Shown piece by piece: positions 7,808 to 16,014 of a stretch of DNA of 64,000 bases (position 1 is the first letter of the stretch; each line of letters begins with the position of its first letter). The notes below the pieces were generated by a model, which saw only the letters and a list, made by a program, of their open reading frames with translations, was not told where the DNA came from and ran no database searches. A program made the translations under genes and the position numbers. Location: assembly GCF_004366075.1 (NCBI RefSeq), contig NZ_SODU01000001.1:186001-250000 (forward strand), written 5' to 3'. The stretch comes from Kribbella pratensis (GTDB lineage: Bacteria > Actinomycetota > Actinomycetes > Propionibacteriales > Kribbellaceae).

Positions 7808-8778
7808 TAGAGCCAGCCGACCTTGCGGAAGAAGCGGTACATGGTGACGCAGACCAGGGCCATCAGCAGCAGAACGGCGTAGTACCCGAAGTGCCAGCGG
7901 AGCTCCGGCATGTTGTCGAAGTTCATGCCGTAGATGCCGGCCAGCATGGTCGGTACGGCGGCGATCGCGACCCAGGCGGAGATCTTGCGCATGTCGTCGT
8001 TCTGCTGGACCGAGACGCGGGCGAGGTGCGCGTTCAGGGCCGACGTGAGCAGGGTGTCGATCGCCTCGGCCTGGTCGGACACCCGGCTGAGGTGGTCGGC
8101 GACGTCGCGGAAGAACGGGCTCGCCTTCGGGCCGATCCCGGCCATCCCGTGCGCGAACTGCTCCATCGGCTCCCGCAGCGGATCGATCGCGCGGCGCATC
8201 TCCAGCACCTCGCGCTTCAGCCGGTAGATCCGCTCCGCGTCGCTGGTCCGCTCGGGGGAGAACACCGACGACTCGATCTCGTCGACGTCGATCTCGACCT
8301 GCTCCGCGACCCGCTCGTAGTCGTCCACGATCGCGTCCGAGATCGCCCAGAGCACGGCCGACGGGCCGTGCCCGAGCATCGAGGCGCGGGCCTCGAGTTC
8401 GTGCCGGGTGGTGGCGAGTCCGCCGCCTTCCCCGTGCCGCACGGTCACGACGTACCGCGGTCCGACGAAGGCCGTCACCTGACCCGTCTCGACGGCGTCG
8501 CCCTCGTCGACGTACCAGAGTGTCCGCAGTACGACGAGGAGCGTGTCGCCGAACCGTTCCACCTTGGGTCGCTGGTGGAGCTGCAGCGCGTCCTCGATAG
8601 CCAGATCATGCAGACCGAACAGGTCCTGCACCCGCTCCATCTCGGCATCCGACGGCTCGTGCAGACCGATCCAGCCGAAGCTGTCGGCGCGCTCGTCGAT
8701 GGCCTGGGCAACCGTCTCGGGATCCTTGGGCAGGTCCTGCCGCTCCCCGGCGGCGTACACCCCGCAGTCCACGATCAC
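7807..8778 (-). CDS. corA: CorA-family magnesium/cobalt transporter
   Basis: A 323-residue protein with a long cytoplasmic N-terminal domain and two C-terminal transmembrane helices. The selectivity motif GMN is at 284-286 (AGIYGMNFDNMPEL), followed by the last helix and a basic tail. Length fits CorA. A GTG start (IVDCGVYAAG follows) is chosen because the conserved fold begins there and a G-rich Shine-Dalgarno precedes it; a GTG two codons later is possible. The TAG stop borrows its last base from the adjacent palindromic element. It is divergent from the phosphatase gene. Confidence 0.92.
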   Translation of the reverse strand: MIVDCGVYAAGERQDLPKDPETVAQAIDERADSFGWIGLHEPSDAEMERVQDLFGLHDLAIEDALQLHQRPKVERFGDTLLVVLRTLWYVDEGDAVETGQVTAFVGPRYVVTVRHGEGGGLATTRHELEARASMLGHGPSAVLWAISDAIVDDYERVAEQVEIDVDEIESSVFSPERTSDAERIYRLKREVLEMRRAIDPLREPMEQFAHGMAGIGPKASPFFRDVADHLSRVSDQAEAIDTLLTSALNAHLARVSVQQNDDMRKISAWVAIAAVPTMLAGIYGMNFDNMPELRWHFGYYAVLLLMALVCVTMYRFFRKVGWL

Positions 8779-8827
8779 ACCCCCATCATGACACCGCGAC
8801 TTGCGGGGACGAGATAACGTGCACTGC

Positions 8828-9523
8828 ATGCCCACCGTGATTCTGGTTCGCCACGGTCGTAGTTCCGCGAACACGTCCGGCACGCTGGCGGGTCGTACGC
8901 CGGGCGTGAAGCTGGACGACACCGGCGTACAGCAGGCCGCGGCGGTCGCGGAGCGGCTCGCCGAGCTGCCGCTGGCCGCGATCGTCACCTCACCGCTCGA
9001 ACGCTGCAAGCAGACCGCCGCCGCGATCGCCAAGCAGCATGACGGGTTGCGTCCGGCAACGGATCGCCGGCTGACGGAGTGCGGGTACGGCGACTGGACC
9101 GGGCAGAAGATCGCCACGCTGGCGAAGGACCCGCTGTGGTCCGTCGTGCAGCAGCACCCGTCGGCCGTCACGTTCCCGAACGGCGAGTCGATGCGGGCGA
9201 TGCAGCAGCGCGGTGTCGACGCCGTCCGGGCGCACGACGCGCTCCTCGCGAAAAGCCACGGGCCGAATGCGATCTGGGTCGCGGTCTCGCACGGCGACGT
9301 GATCAAGGCGATCGTCGCGGACGCGCTCGGTCAGCACCTGGACACGTTCCAGCGGATCGTCGTGGACACCGCGTCGACGACGATCATCACCTACACCGCG
9401 ACCCGCCCGTTCCTGGTCCGGCTGAACGACTCCGGCAGCGAACTGGCGTCGCTGATCCCTAAGCCGTCAGCGAAAGGCAAGCCCAAGAAGCAGTCCTCGG
9501 ACGCGGTCGTCGGCGGACGTTAG
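8828..9523 (+). CDS. Histidine phosphatase family protein (MSMEG_4193-like)
   Basis: A 231-residue member of the histidine phosphatase/phosphoglycerate mutase superfamily. The RHG motif with the phospho-accepting histidine is at 8-10 (ILVRHGRSSANT), LTECGYGDWTG carries the acid/base region, and VAVSHGDVIKAI holds the second histidine. It resembles the actinobacterial family annotated as MSMEG_4193 probable phosphomutase (Rv2135c in M. tuberculosis). It opens a run with DUF3090, a kinase-like protein and, after a divergent gene, mshC. A phosphatase role is more likely than a mutase role. Substrate unknown. Confidence 0.88.
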   Translation: MPTVILVRHGRSSANTSGTLAGRTPGVKLDDTGVQQAAAVAERLAELPLAAIVTSPLERCKQTAAAIAKQHDGLRPATDRRLTECGYGDWTGQKIATLAKDPLWSVVQQHPSAVTFPNGESMRAMQQRGVDAVRAHDALLAKSHGPNAIWVAVSHGDVIKAIVADALGQHLDTFQRIVVDTASTTIITYTATRPFLVRLNDSGSELASLIPKPSAKGKPKKQSSDAVVGGR

Positions 9524-9536
9524 TAGGGTCATAGGT

Positions 9537-10112
9537 ATGGCGCGAGTTGTGCATTCCTTCGACGACCCCGAGCGGTTCGTCGCCGGCACCGTGGGGGAAC
9601 CCGGTGCGAGGACGTTCTTCCTCCAGGCCCGGGCCGGGCACCGGCTGACGTCGGTGGCGTGCGAGAAGGAACAGGTGATGGCGCTCGCGGAGCGGCTCGA
9701 CGTGATGCTGGACGAGGTCGCGCGGCGCTTCGACCGCGAGCCGGTCACGCAGACCGCGAGTGACGACACCGCACCGCTGGAGCAGCCGATCGAGGAGGAG
9801 TTCCGGGCCGGCACCATGACGCTGGCGTGGGAGGCCGACGCCGAGCGGGTGGTGATCGAGGTGTTCGCGGTCGTCACCGGCGAGCAGGCCGACCTGGAGG
9901 AGACCGACCCGGTCACCGCCGCGATGGAGTCCGACGACGCCGAGGTGTTCATCGTCCGGATCACCGAGGAGCAGGCCCGTGCGTTCGCCCGGCGGGCGGT
10001 CGCGCTGGTCGCGTCCGGACGCCCGAGCTGCCCGTTCTGCGGCCGGCCGATCGACGCCGACGGCCACATCTGCCCGCGGGCGAACGGCTACCGCAGGCAC
10101 CTGCCGGAATGA
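9537..10112 (+). CDS. DUF3090 family protein with C-terminal zinc ribbon
   Basis: A 191-residue protein beginning MARVVHSFDDPERFVAGTVG and ending in a Cys-rich module, CPFCGRPID, then HICPRANGYRR, which looks like a treble-clef or zinc-ribbon knuckle (four metal ligands). This is the DUF3090 family, nearly always found between an MSMEG_4193-type phosphatase and a SCO1664-type protein in actinobacteria. Function unknown. The start is 13 bases after the phosphatase gene, and the stop overlaps the next ATG (ATGA), so all three are one translational unit. Confidence 0.88.
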   Translation: MARVVHSFDDPERFVAGTVGEPGARTFFLQARAGHRLTSVACEKEQVMALAERLDVMLDEVARRFDREPVTQTASDDTAPLEQPIEEEFRAGTMTLAWEADAERVVIEVFAVVTGEQADLEETDPVTAAMESDDAEVFIVRITEEQARAFARRAVALVASGRPSCPFCGRPIDADGHICPRANGYRRHLPE

Positions 10113-10903
10113 CGGTCAACCCCGAGCTCCTCGCTCTAGGGGAGCTGTCGCTGCACGGTCGCCTGGTCGCCGCGTCGAACGGTACGTACCAGGGCTCGGT
10201 CAGCCTGGACGGCGAGACCGCCACCGTCGTCTACAAGCCGATCGAGGGGGAGCGGCCGCTGTGGGACTTCCCCGACGGCACGCTCGCCCAGCGGGAGTTC
10301 GCGGCGTACGTCGTGTCCGAGGCGCTCGGCTGGTCGGTCGTACCGCCGACGCTGCTGCGCGACGGGCCGCTCGGCGAAGGCATGGTCCAGTTGTGGATCG
10401 ACGAGGCCGAACTCGGCCCGGGGGAGACCGAGCTGGTCGACATCGTGCCGCAGGGCCGCGTGCCCGACGGCTGGGTCGGTGTCCTGGACGCGCTCGACGG
10501 CCGCCACAACCCGGTCACGCTCGTGCACGCCGACAACGACGCGTTGCGGCGGATGGCCGTGTTCGACGCCGTGGTCAACAACGCCGACCGCAAGGGCGGC
10601 CACGTGCTGAACCCGGGCGACGGCCGGGTGTACGGCGTGGACCACGGCGTCACGTTCAACGCCGACGACAAGCTCCGTACGGTCCTGTGGGGCTGGGCCG
10701 GTGAACCCATCCCGCCCGGCCTGCTGGACGACGTACGGCGGCTTGCGGATCAACTGGCTGGTGGCCTCGGGCAACAACTGTGCGAGCTCGTCACGGCCGT
10801 CGAGCTGACCGCGACCCGGGAACGCTGCTCGACCCTGCTGAAGACCGGCACCTTCCCGTACCCGAGCGACGACTGGCCCGCGATTCCCTGGCCGGCGTTC
10901 TAG
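10109..10903 (+). CDS. SCO1664 family protein, distant PI3/PI4-kinase-like
   Basis: A 264-residue protein of the actinobacterial SCO1664 family, which is reported to match the phosphatidylinositol 3/4-kinase catalytic domain weakly. Kinase-like landmarks can be seen: Lys43 in VVYKPIEGERPLWDF, the catalytic-loop-like NNADRKGGH at 157-165, and the metal-binding-loop-like VDHGVTFN with Asp178. The start ATG overlaps the DUF3090 stop, giving a phosphatase-DUF3090-kinase-like operon. Its stop codon shares the palindrome CTAG with the stop of the opposing gene. Activity is inferred, not shown. Confidence 0.85.
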   Translation: MTVNPELLALGELSLHGRLVAASNGTYQGSVSLDGETATVVYKPIEGERPLWDFPDGTLAQREFAAYVVSEALGWSVVPPTLLRDGPLGEGMVQLWIDEAELGPGETELVDIVPQGRVPDGWVGVLDALDGRHNPVTLVHADNDALRRMAVFDAVVNNADRKGGHVLNPGDGRVYGVDHGVTFNADDKLRTVLWGWAGEPIPPGLLDDVRRLADQLAGGLGQQLCELVTAVELTATRERCSTLLKTGTFPYPSDDWPAIPWPAF

Positions 10904-11601
10904 GCTTTCGGCTGCTGCACGCCGACGTTGCCGACCCGGCCCAGTTCGTCGAAGTCGACGACGATCGTGCTGCCGTTCGGCGCCGTACCGCGGATCGAGT
11001 CCTGGCCCTCGTCGTACTGCAGGCCGAAATAGTGGAAGTAGCCGCGGACGACCTGCCGGTGATCGGCGGGGAACACGCTGATCGCGGTCATCAGCAGGCG
11101 CGGCGTGGCGATCGCGTCGAACCCGGCCTGCGGCAGTTGCTCGTCGGCAACGTGCAGGTACACGTGCCCGCGGCCCTCGTTGATCGCGGTCGACCAGACG
11201 CCACGGCCGCCGAGGACGGAGCCGGCGGTGATCGCGAGCGTGATCGCCGCCTGGGCCGGCTGCTCGAAGCCGCTCAGATCCGGGCTCTCGGTGGTGAACT
11301 CGCCGATGCCGTGCCGCTCGCCGAACTCACGGATCGCGAGCGTCGGGGCGACCGCGGGCGCGTCCGGCCCGAAGCCCGGGTTCGCCCAGCCCCACAGCCA
11401 GGTCCGGTCGAGTTCGGAGAAGCTGCCGAGCAGCGAGATCCCGTGGAGTACGCCGCGCTCACCGCCGAGCGTCCGCGCGTCGAGGTCGGCCTGCAGCGAG
11501 TCCGGTCCGACCACCTCGTTGAACAGGTCCTGTTGCTGAATCGCGGCCGCCGCGATCCAGGCGCCGTACGACTGGAGCTCGGGGCTGAAGTCTGTACTCA
11601 T
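10900..11601 (-). CDS. DUF6882-like protein of unknown function
   Basis: A 233-residue soluble protein. It reads MSTDFSPELQSYGAWIAAAAIQ, then LLGSFSELDRTWLWGWANP, a pattern I associate with the DUF6882 family. No catalytic motif or membrane segment is visible. The ATG is chosen because the conserved part starts right after it; earlier in-frame codons run into the mshC leader. The gene faces the SCO1664 gene tail to tail and is divergent from mshC with a 102-base gap. Confidence 0.65.
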   Translation of the reverse strand: MSTDFSPELQSYGAWIAAAAIQQQDLFNEVVGPDSLQADLDARTLGGERGVLHGISLLGSFSELDRTWLWGWANPGFGPDAPAVAPTLAIREFGERHGIGEFTTESPDLSGFEQPAQAAITLAITAGSVLGGRGVWSTAINEGRGHVYLHVADEQLPQAGFDAIATPRLLMTAISVFPADHRQVVRGYFHYFGLQYDEGQDSIRGTAPNGSTIVVDFDELGRVGNVGVQQPKA

Positions 11602-11703
11602 CGCTCGCGAGGCTATCCGCCGGCGGGGTGCACGCCGAGCTCCGGACCAAAGAGTGGAACCGTGTCGCGTCATTGAAAATCGGACTGGCATAAGCTCCGA
11701 CAC

Positions 11704-12924
11704 ATGCAGGCGTGGACTCAACCAGACATCCCGGTCGTACCCGGGCCCGCCCGGCGGCTACGCCTCTACGACACCGCCTCGCGCGGCCTGGTCGAGGTGC
11801 CGCCGACCGACGGCGGGACCGCCCGCATGTACGTCTGCGGCATCACGCCGTACGACGCCACCCACATGGGCCATGCCGCGACGTACGTCACGTTCGACCT
11901 GATCAACCGCCTCTGGCGCGACGCCGGGTACGACGTCTCGTACACCCAGAACATCACCGACGTCGACGACCCGCTGCTGGAGCGCGCGGCCGAGACCGGC
12001 GTCGAGTGGACCGACCTCGCGGCGCGGGAGATCCAGCTGTTCCGCGACGACATGACCGCCCTGCGGGTGATTCCACCGCAGCACTACATCGGCGTGGTCG
12101 AGTCGATCGACCTGGTCGCGAGCGCGGTCGAGGACCTGCGCCGCGCCGGCGCGGTCTACTCCGTCGACGGTGACCTGTACTTCGCCGTGAAGGCCGACCC
12201 GGCGTTCGGCGGCGTGTCGAACTACGACCGCGACACGATGCGCGAGCTGTTCGCGGAGCGCGGTGGCGACCCGGACCGCGAGGGCAAACAGGACCCGCTG
12301 GACAGCCTCCTGTGGCGGCACGAGCGGCCGGGGGAGCCGGCCTGGGACTCGGCGCTCGGGCGCGGCCGGCCGGGGTGGCACGTCGAGTGCTCGGCGATCG
12401 CGCTGAAGTACCTCGGGATGTCGTTCGACGTCCAGGGCGGCGGGTCGGACCTGATCTTCCCGCACCACGAGATGTCCGCGAGCGGTGCGCAGGTCGCAAC
12501 GGGTCAGCACCCGTTCGCGCGCGCCTACGTGCATCAGGCGATGGTCGGTCTCGACGGCGAGAAGATGTCGAAGTCCAAGGGCAACCTGGTGCTGGTCTCG
12601 AAGGAGCGGCTCGCGGGCGCTGACCCGATGGCGATCCGGCTCGCACTCCTCACGCACCACTACCGGACGGACTGGTTCTGGATGCCGTCCGACCTCACCG
12701 ACGCGCAGGCGCGCCTCGACGTATGGCGGGGTGCGGTCGGACGCGGCTCCGGGCCGGACGGAGCGGCTGCGGTGGACGCCGTACGGGCGGCACTGACCAA
12801 CGACCTGGACAGCGCGGGTGCACTGGCTGCCGTGGACGCGTGGGCCGAGGCCGAAGGTGACGACCACGCGGCCCCCGCGCTGATTGCCCAGGCCTGCGAT
12901 GCACTGCTCGGCGTGAAGCTCTGA
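11704..12924 (+). CDS. mshC: Cysteine:1D-myo-inosityl 2-amino-2-deoxy-alpha-D-glucopyranoside ligase
   Basis: A 406-residue class I synthetase-fold ligase that joins cysteine to GlcN-inositol with ATP, the third enzyme of mycothiol synthesis. Zinc-binding Cys45 ([10 protein letters not shown]), the HIGH-like HMGH at 54-57 and KMSKS at 287-291 are all present. It is shorter than cysteinyl-tRNA synthetase, lacking the tRNA-binding C-terminus, and carries MshC-type [13 protein letters not shown]. The preceding phosphatase-DUF3090-SCO1664 run is a conserved neighbour of mshC in actinobacteria. A strong terminator follows. Confidence 0.95.
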   Translation: MQAWTQPDIPVVPGPARRLRLYDTASRGLVEVPPTDGGTARMYVCGITPYDATHMGHAATYVTFDLINRLWRDAGYDVSYTQNITDVDDPLLERAAETGVEWTDLAAREIQLFRDDMTALRVIPPQHYIGVVESIDLVASAVEDLRRAGAVYSVDGDLYFAVKADPAFGGVSNYDRDTMRELFAERGGDPDREGKQDPLDSLLWRHERPGEPAWDSALGRGRPGWHVECSAIALKYLGMSFDVQGGGSDLIFPHHEMSASGAQVATGQHPFARAYVHQAMVGLDGEKMSKSKGNLVLVSKERLAGADPMAIRLALLTHHYRTDWFWMPSDLTDAQARLDVWRGAVGRGSGPDGAAAVDAVRAALTNDLDSAGALAAVDAWAEAEGDDHAAPALIAQACDALLGVKL

Positions 12925-12931
12925 CAAGACT

Positions 12932-12973
12932 TGGGGAGGGTTTTGTGCCCGATTCGGCACAAAAACCTCCCCA
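12932..12973. terminator. Bidirectional terminator between mshC and the secreted-protein gene
   Basis: Two 18-base arms (left TGGGGAGGGTTTTGTGCC) match at 17 of 18 positions around a 6-base loop, CGATTC. The stem itself contains the T-run and A-run, so it can end transcription from both converging genes. Confidence 0.75.
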
Positions 12974-12987
12974 GCTTCGTGCTTCGA

Positions 12988-13881
12988 TCAGCCGGTGACC
13001 GGGTGGTGGGTCTTGACCGGGGTCGGGACCGGCGCGGCCGGCGGGGTGTTGACCTGGGCGGGCGCCTCGTGCGGCGGCTGCGGTTGCGGCTTGGGCTTCG
13101 GCTTCGCGGCCGGCTTGGCACAGGTCGCCGACGCCAGGTTGATGACCTCGGCCCCGCCGCCCAGGTTGATGCTCAGGCCGGTGATGGTGAACGCACCGTC
13201 CGAGTGCTTGCCCTGACTGTTGACCGTGATGCTCGCCAGCGGGTTGGACGGCAAGGACGCGCTCTGCTTCGTGCTCGGCAGCTTGACGGTCTGGCCGAGG
13301 AGCGTCAGCGAGCCGATGTCGACGCCGCCGTTGTCCCCGGAGCACCAGACGTTCAGCGAGTCGATGCCGAGCAGCGACTTCGGCGGGTTCAGCAGCAGGT
13401 TGCACAGGTCCGGCAGGTTCTTCACCGGCAGGTCCTTGGTGCTCAGCTTCGGCAACGGCAGACCGAGGTCGGGCAGCGCGATGTCCGGGAGCGGCAGGTT
13501 GTCCGCGCCGGTCTTCGGCAGCGCGGAGCACTGCTGCTTCAGCTCCGGCGGGATCGTCACCTGGCTCAGGATGTCGGGACCGACCACGACGTCGAACAGC
13601 TCGACGGAGGCCGAGTCGTTGCCCGCGGTCGCCGTACCGGCCCGGACCGAGATCAGCGGGTTCTTCGGGAGCTCGAGCGCGGACGTCGTCTGCCGCTTGC
13701 CGTCCAGCGATTCGGCGTACGGCGTCTTCGGGATCGGCACCTGCCCTTCGGCGCTCACGGCGTACGCCGAGGACGGGCGGGCCGCCGCGTTACCGACGGG
13801 GGCGCTCGCGACCAGGCTGAACGTCACGACGCCCGCCACGGCCGCAGCCGTCAGCGCGGTCGGAGTCAACTGTCGTCGCAT
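12988..13881 (-). CDS. Secreted protein with Pro/Lys-rich tail
   Basis: A 297-residue exported protein. Residues 1-33 form a signal peptide (MRRQLTPTALTAAAVAGVV, then a cut near VGNAAA). The mature part resembles actinobacterial 'choice-of-anchor P'-type surface proteins and has four cysteines that could form two disulfides. The last 45 residues are low complexity (KPAAKPKPKPQPQPP and similar), which suits spanning or binding the cell wall. It lies 10 bases after the L,D-transpeptidase gene with a good AAGGAG site, so the two are co-expressed. Family assignment is tentative. Confidence 0.7.
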   Translation of the reverse strand: MRRQLTPTALTAAAVAGVVTFSLVASAPVGNAAARPSSAYAVSAEGQVPIPKTPYAESLDGKRQTTSALELPKNPLISVRAGTATAGNDSASVELFDVVVGPDILSQVTIPPELKQQCSALPKTGADNLPLPDIALPDLGLPLPKLSTKDLPVKNLPDLCNLLLNPPKSLLGIDSLNVWCSGDNGGVDIGSLTLLGQTVKLPSTKQSASLPSNPLASITVNSQGKHSDGAFTITGLSINLGGGAEVINLASATCAKPAAKPKPKPQPQPPHEAPAQVNTPPAAPVPTPVKTHHPVTG

Positions 13882-13891
13882 CGGATTCTCC

Positions 13892-14659
13892 TTATTTGCT
13901 GTCGATCAGGACGAGCGTCCCGAGCGGAACCTTCTGCAGGTGGGCGAGGGCGGTCTTCGGCACCCGGACGCAGCCCGCGCTGATCGCGGCGCCGAACACG
14001 TGCGGATTCGGCCAGCCGTGGATCGCGACCGTACCAGGTCCGCCACCGAACGTGTCCAAGGTGGGACTGTGCGCACCCAACGGCAGCACGATCGGCGACG
14101 CCGAGCGCTTATGGTCGATGATCGAGCCGAGCAGGAACGTCCGCCCCGGCGGCGTCGGCGTCTTCGTCGCGCCGACCCCGGCCTTCCAGGTGCCGAGACT
14201 CTTGTTGTTCTCGAAGAGCTCGAGCGTCCGCGAACTGGTGTGCACGCGGATCAGGTACGACGAGGTGGCCCGGTCGAGCCCTTCGTCCTGGAGCCAGCCG
14301 GTGGACCGGTTGGGCTTGGAGGGGAGCAGGACCCGGACCCAGCCGTCGGTCTGCTCCACGACCGGCAGCCAGGTCGGCCCGAACTGGGTCGGGCCGATCT
14401 TGCCGAACGCGTCCGCGTCCGGGGAGCTGTAGAGCGCGGCCTCCGCGCGCGGGTGGACGACGAGCCCGGTGGTCCCGGCGAACGGCTCGGCGTCGAGCGG
14501 CGCGGTGGTGATCGTCGTCGCGGTCGTCGAGGCGGTCAGCGTGGTGAGGTCGACGGTCTCGTGCTTCTTGTTGCCGAGGATCCCGACCGCGGCGACCACG
14601 CCGAGCAGCACGAGCACGGCCAGCGCAGGAACCGAGCTACCGCCTCGCTCGTCGCGCAT
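13892..14659 (-). CDS. L,D-transpeptidase (YkuD domain), membrane-anchored
   Basis: A 255-residue protein with one N-terminal membrane helix (PALAVLVLLGVVAAVGIL). A small SH3-like segment follows at about 70-125 (ALYSSPDADAFGKIG, GWVRVLLP), then a YkuD catalytic domain. The active site is complete: HGWP and then SAGCVRV, with catalytic Cys230. Such enzymes form 3-3 peptidoglycan cross-links or attach proteins to the wall. Co-transcription with the secreted Pro-rich protein downstream suggests a wall-linked pair. Confidence 0.92.
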   Translation of the reverse strand: MRDERGGSSVPALAVLVLLGVVAAVGILGNKKHETVDLTTLTASTTATTITTAPLDAEPFAGTTGLVVHPRAEAALYSSPDADAFGKIGPTQFGPTWLPVVEQTDGWVRVLLPSKPNRSTGWLQDEGLDRATSSYLIRVHTSSRTLELFENNKSLGTWKAGVGATKTPTPPGRTFLLGSIIDHKRSASPIVLPLGAHSPTLDTFGGGPGTVAIHGWPNPHVFGAAISAGCVRVPKTALAHLQKVPLGTLVLIDSK

Positions 14660-14680
14660 CCGATTGCTCCCCGTGGTCCC

Positions 14681-14700
14681 GGTGACGGCACGCCGTCACC
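14681..14700. promoter_or_regulatory. Stem-loop in the leader of the L,D-transpeptidase gene
   Basis: GGTGACGG-CACG-CCGTCACC is a perfect 8-bp inverted repeat with a 4-base loop, 21 bases before the ATG at 14659. It could be an operator or an RNA hairpin; no known family was recognised. Confidence 0.35.
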
Positions 14701-14758
14701 CCCCAGTAGTCCGGACGAATATAAACCCACTGGTAACAACGCGCCACACCTCGCGGGG

Positions 14759-15598
14759 TTACGACGCCGCGTAGTGCTCCGCGATGGCGTCGCTGGTGGT
14801 CATCCAGACGTCCGGTTGCGCGCTGATGTACTCGAGGGCCAGGTCCAGGTACTTCGCGCGGAACGCCTGCCCGATGACGAACGGGTGCAGCGCGAGCGCC
14901 ATCACCCGTCCGGTGTGGGCCGACTCGTCACGCAGTACGTCGTACTGGTCCTTCACCATCTGCAGGAAGTCCGGGCCGGTGAGGCCGCGGAGGAAGATGC
15001 CCAGGTCGTTGAGCTCGACGGTGTACGGGACGCTCAGCATGCCCGGGACGTTGAGGTGGTAGGGCTGGTCGTCGTTGGTCCAGTCGAGGACGTAGCGGTA
15101 GCCGAGCTCCGACAGCATTTGCGGCGTGTTGTGGGTCTCGGTGAGGGCGGGACCCATCCAGCCCTTCGGACGCTTGCCGGTGGCGGTCTCGATGGTGTCG
15201 GTGATCTCGGTGAGGATGCGTCGTTCGTCGTCGGGCTCGTAGCCGGTGTGCAGGGTGGAGTTGGTCGAGCCGTGCGCGAGCCAGGACCAGTCCCGTTCGA
15301 CGCCGGCCTTGATGATCTGCGGGTTGTGCTCGGCAACGTCCGAGTTGAGCAGCACGCTCGCGCGGACGTCGTACCGGTCGAGGATGTCGACGGTGCGCCA
15401 GATGCCGACGCGGGCGCCGTACTCGCGCCAGCCGTGGTTCAACGGGTCGGGCTTGAGGTCGAGCGGCCAGATGCTGGTGGACGGCTGGTCGGGCAGGAAG
15501 TGCTCGATGTTGAGGCCGACGTAGAAGGCGACGCGCTTGCCGTCGGGCCAGGTCAGGCGGGGTCGTTCGGGAAGCGGGCTGTAGTCGTAGAGCGTCAT
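14759..15598 (-). CDS. Polysaccharide deacetylase family protein (PuuE/allantoinase-like)
   Basis: A 279-residue NodB-fold protein. RVAFYVGLNIEHF replaces the usual TFDD motif, LAHGSTNS carries the conserved histidine, and RPKGWMGPALTET and LALHPFVIGQAFRAKYL form later motifs. This variant pattern is that of the cytosolic PuuE/allantoinase-like branch rather than secreted chitin deacetylases; no signal peptide is seen. It is divergent from a MerR regulator, and a MerR-type promoter between them places transcription start almost at the ATG, so the mRNA may be leaderless. Substrate unknown. Confidence 0.8.
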   Translation of the reverse strand: MTLYDYSPLPERPRLTWPDGKRVAFYVGLNIEHFLPDQPSTSIWPLDLKPDPLNHGWREYGARVGIWRTVDILDRYDVRASVLLNSDVAEHNPQIIKAGVERDWSWLAHGSTNSTLHTGYEPDDERRILTEITDTIETATGKRPKGWMGPALTETHNTPQMLSELGYRYVLDWTNDDQPYHLNVPGMLSVPYTVELNDLGIFLRGLTGPDFLQMVKDQYDVLRDESAHTGRVMALALHPFVIGQAFRAKYLDLALEYISAQPDVWMTTSDAIAEHYAAS

Positions 15599-15614
15599 GA
15601 TTGGACGGTAAAGT

Positions 15615-15630
15615 CTGACATCAGTGTCAG
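15615..15630. promoter_or_regulatory. MerR-type operator and promoter for the deacetylase gene
   Basis: CTGACA-TCAG-TGTCAG is a perfect 6-bp inverted repeat. On the minus strand it lies between TTGAAC (15636-15631) and a TACCGT -10 element (15610-15605), a spacing of 19-20 bp. This long-spacer layout, with the palindrome inside the spacer, is the hallmark of promoters activated by MerR proteins. Confidence 0.7.
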
Positions 15631-15651
15631 GTTCAAGTCCGGAGGTCTGTC

Positions 15652-16014
15652 GTGCGGATCGGGGAGTTGGCACGTCGCACCGGCGTGAGCGAGCGGTCGT
15701 TGCGGTACTACGAGGCGCAGGGGCTGCTCGTGTCGGAGCGGACCGCGGGTGGGCAGCGTGAGTACGCCGAGCGTGCCGTCGACCGGGTGATCCTGATCCA
15801 GGAGTTGTTCGCGGCCGGGCTGCACAGCAAGAAGATCGCGCAGCTGCTGCCGTGCATGCGGGACCCGGACGGCGGCCCGAACGAGCGGGCCACGCCGGAG
15901 CTGGTCGTCGAACTGACCGCCGAGCGGGACCGCATCGACCAGATGATCGCCGACCTGGCCACATCCCGGGCTGTCCTCGACGAGGTCATCGCCACCGCGG
16001 CCCGCGAGCTCTAG
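15652..16014 (+). CDS. MerR-family transcriptional regulator
   Basis: A 120-residue regulator. The N-terminus MRIGELARRTGVSERSLRYY is the classical MerR helix-turn-helix, followed by the wing (GQREYAERAVDRV), a dimerisation coiled coil and a short C-terminus without an evident metal-binding cysteine cluster. The GTG start has GGAGG seven bases upstream. It should act on the divergent polysaccharide deacetylase gene through the palindrome in the intergenic space. Its stop shares CTAG with the opposing PAC2 gene. Confidence 0.93.
   Translation: MRIGELARRTGVSERSLRYYEAQGLLVSERTAGGQREYAERAVDRVILIQELFAAGLHSKKIAQLLPCMRDPDGGPNERATPELVVELTAERDRIDQMIADLATSRAVLDEVIATAAREL

Noticed and set aside
13220..15688. 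An 822-codon plus-strand frame across the transpeptidase and deacetylase genes.
   Set aside because: It runs through three real minus-strand genes and their intergenic regions and shows no domain.
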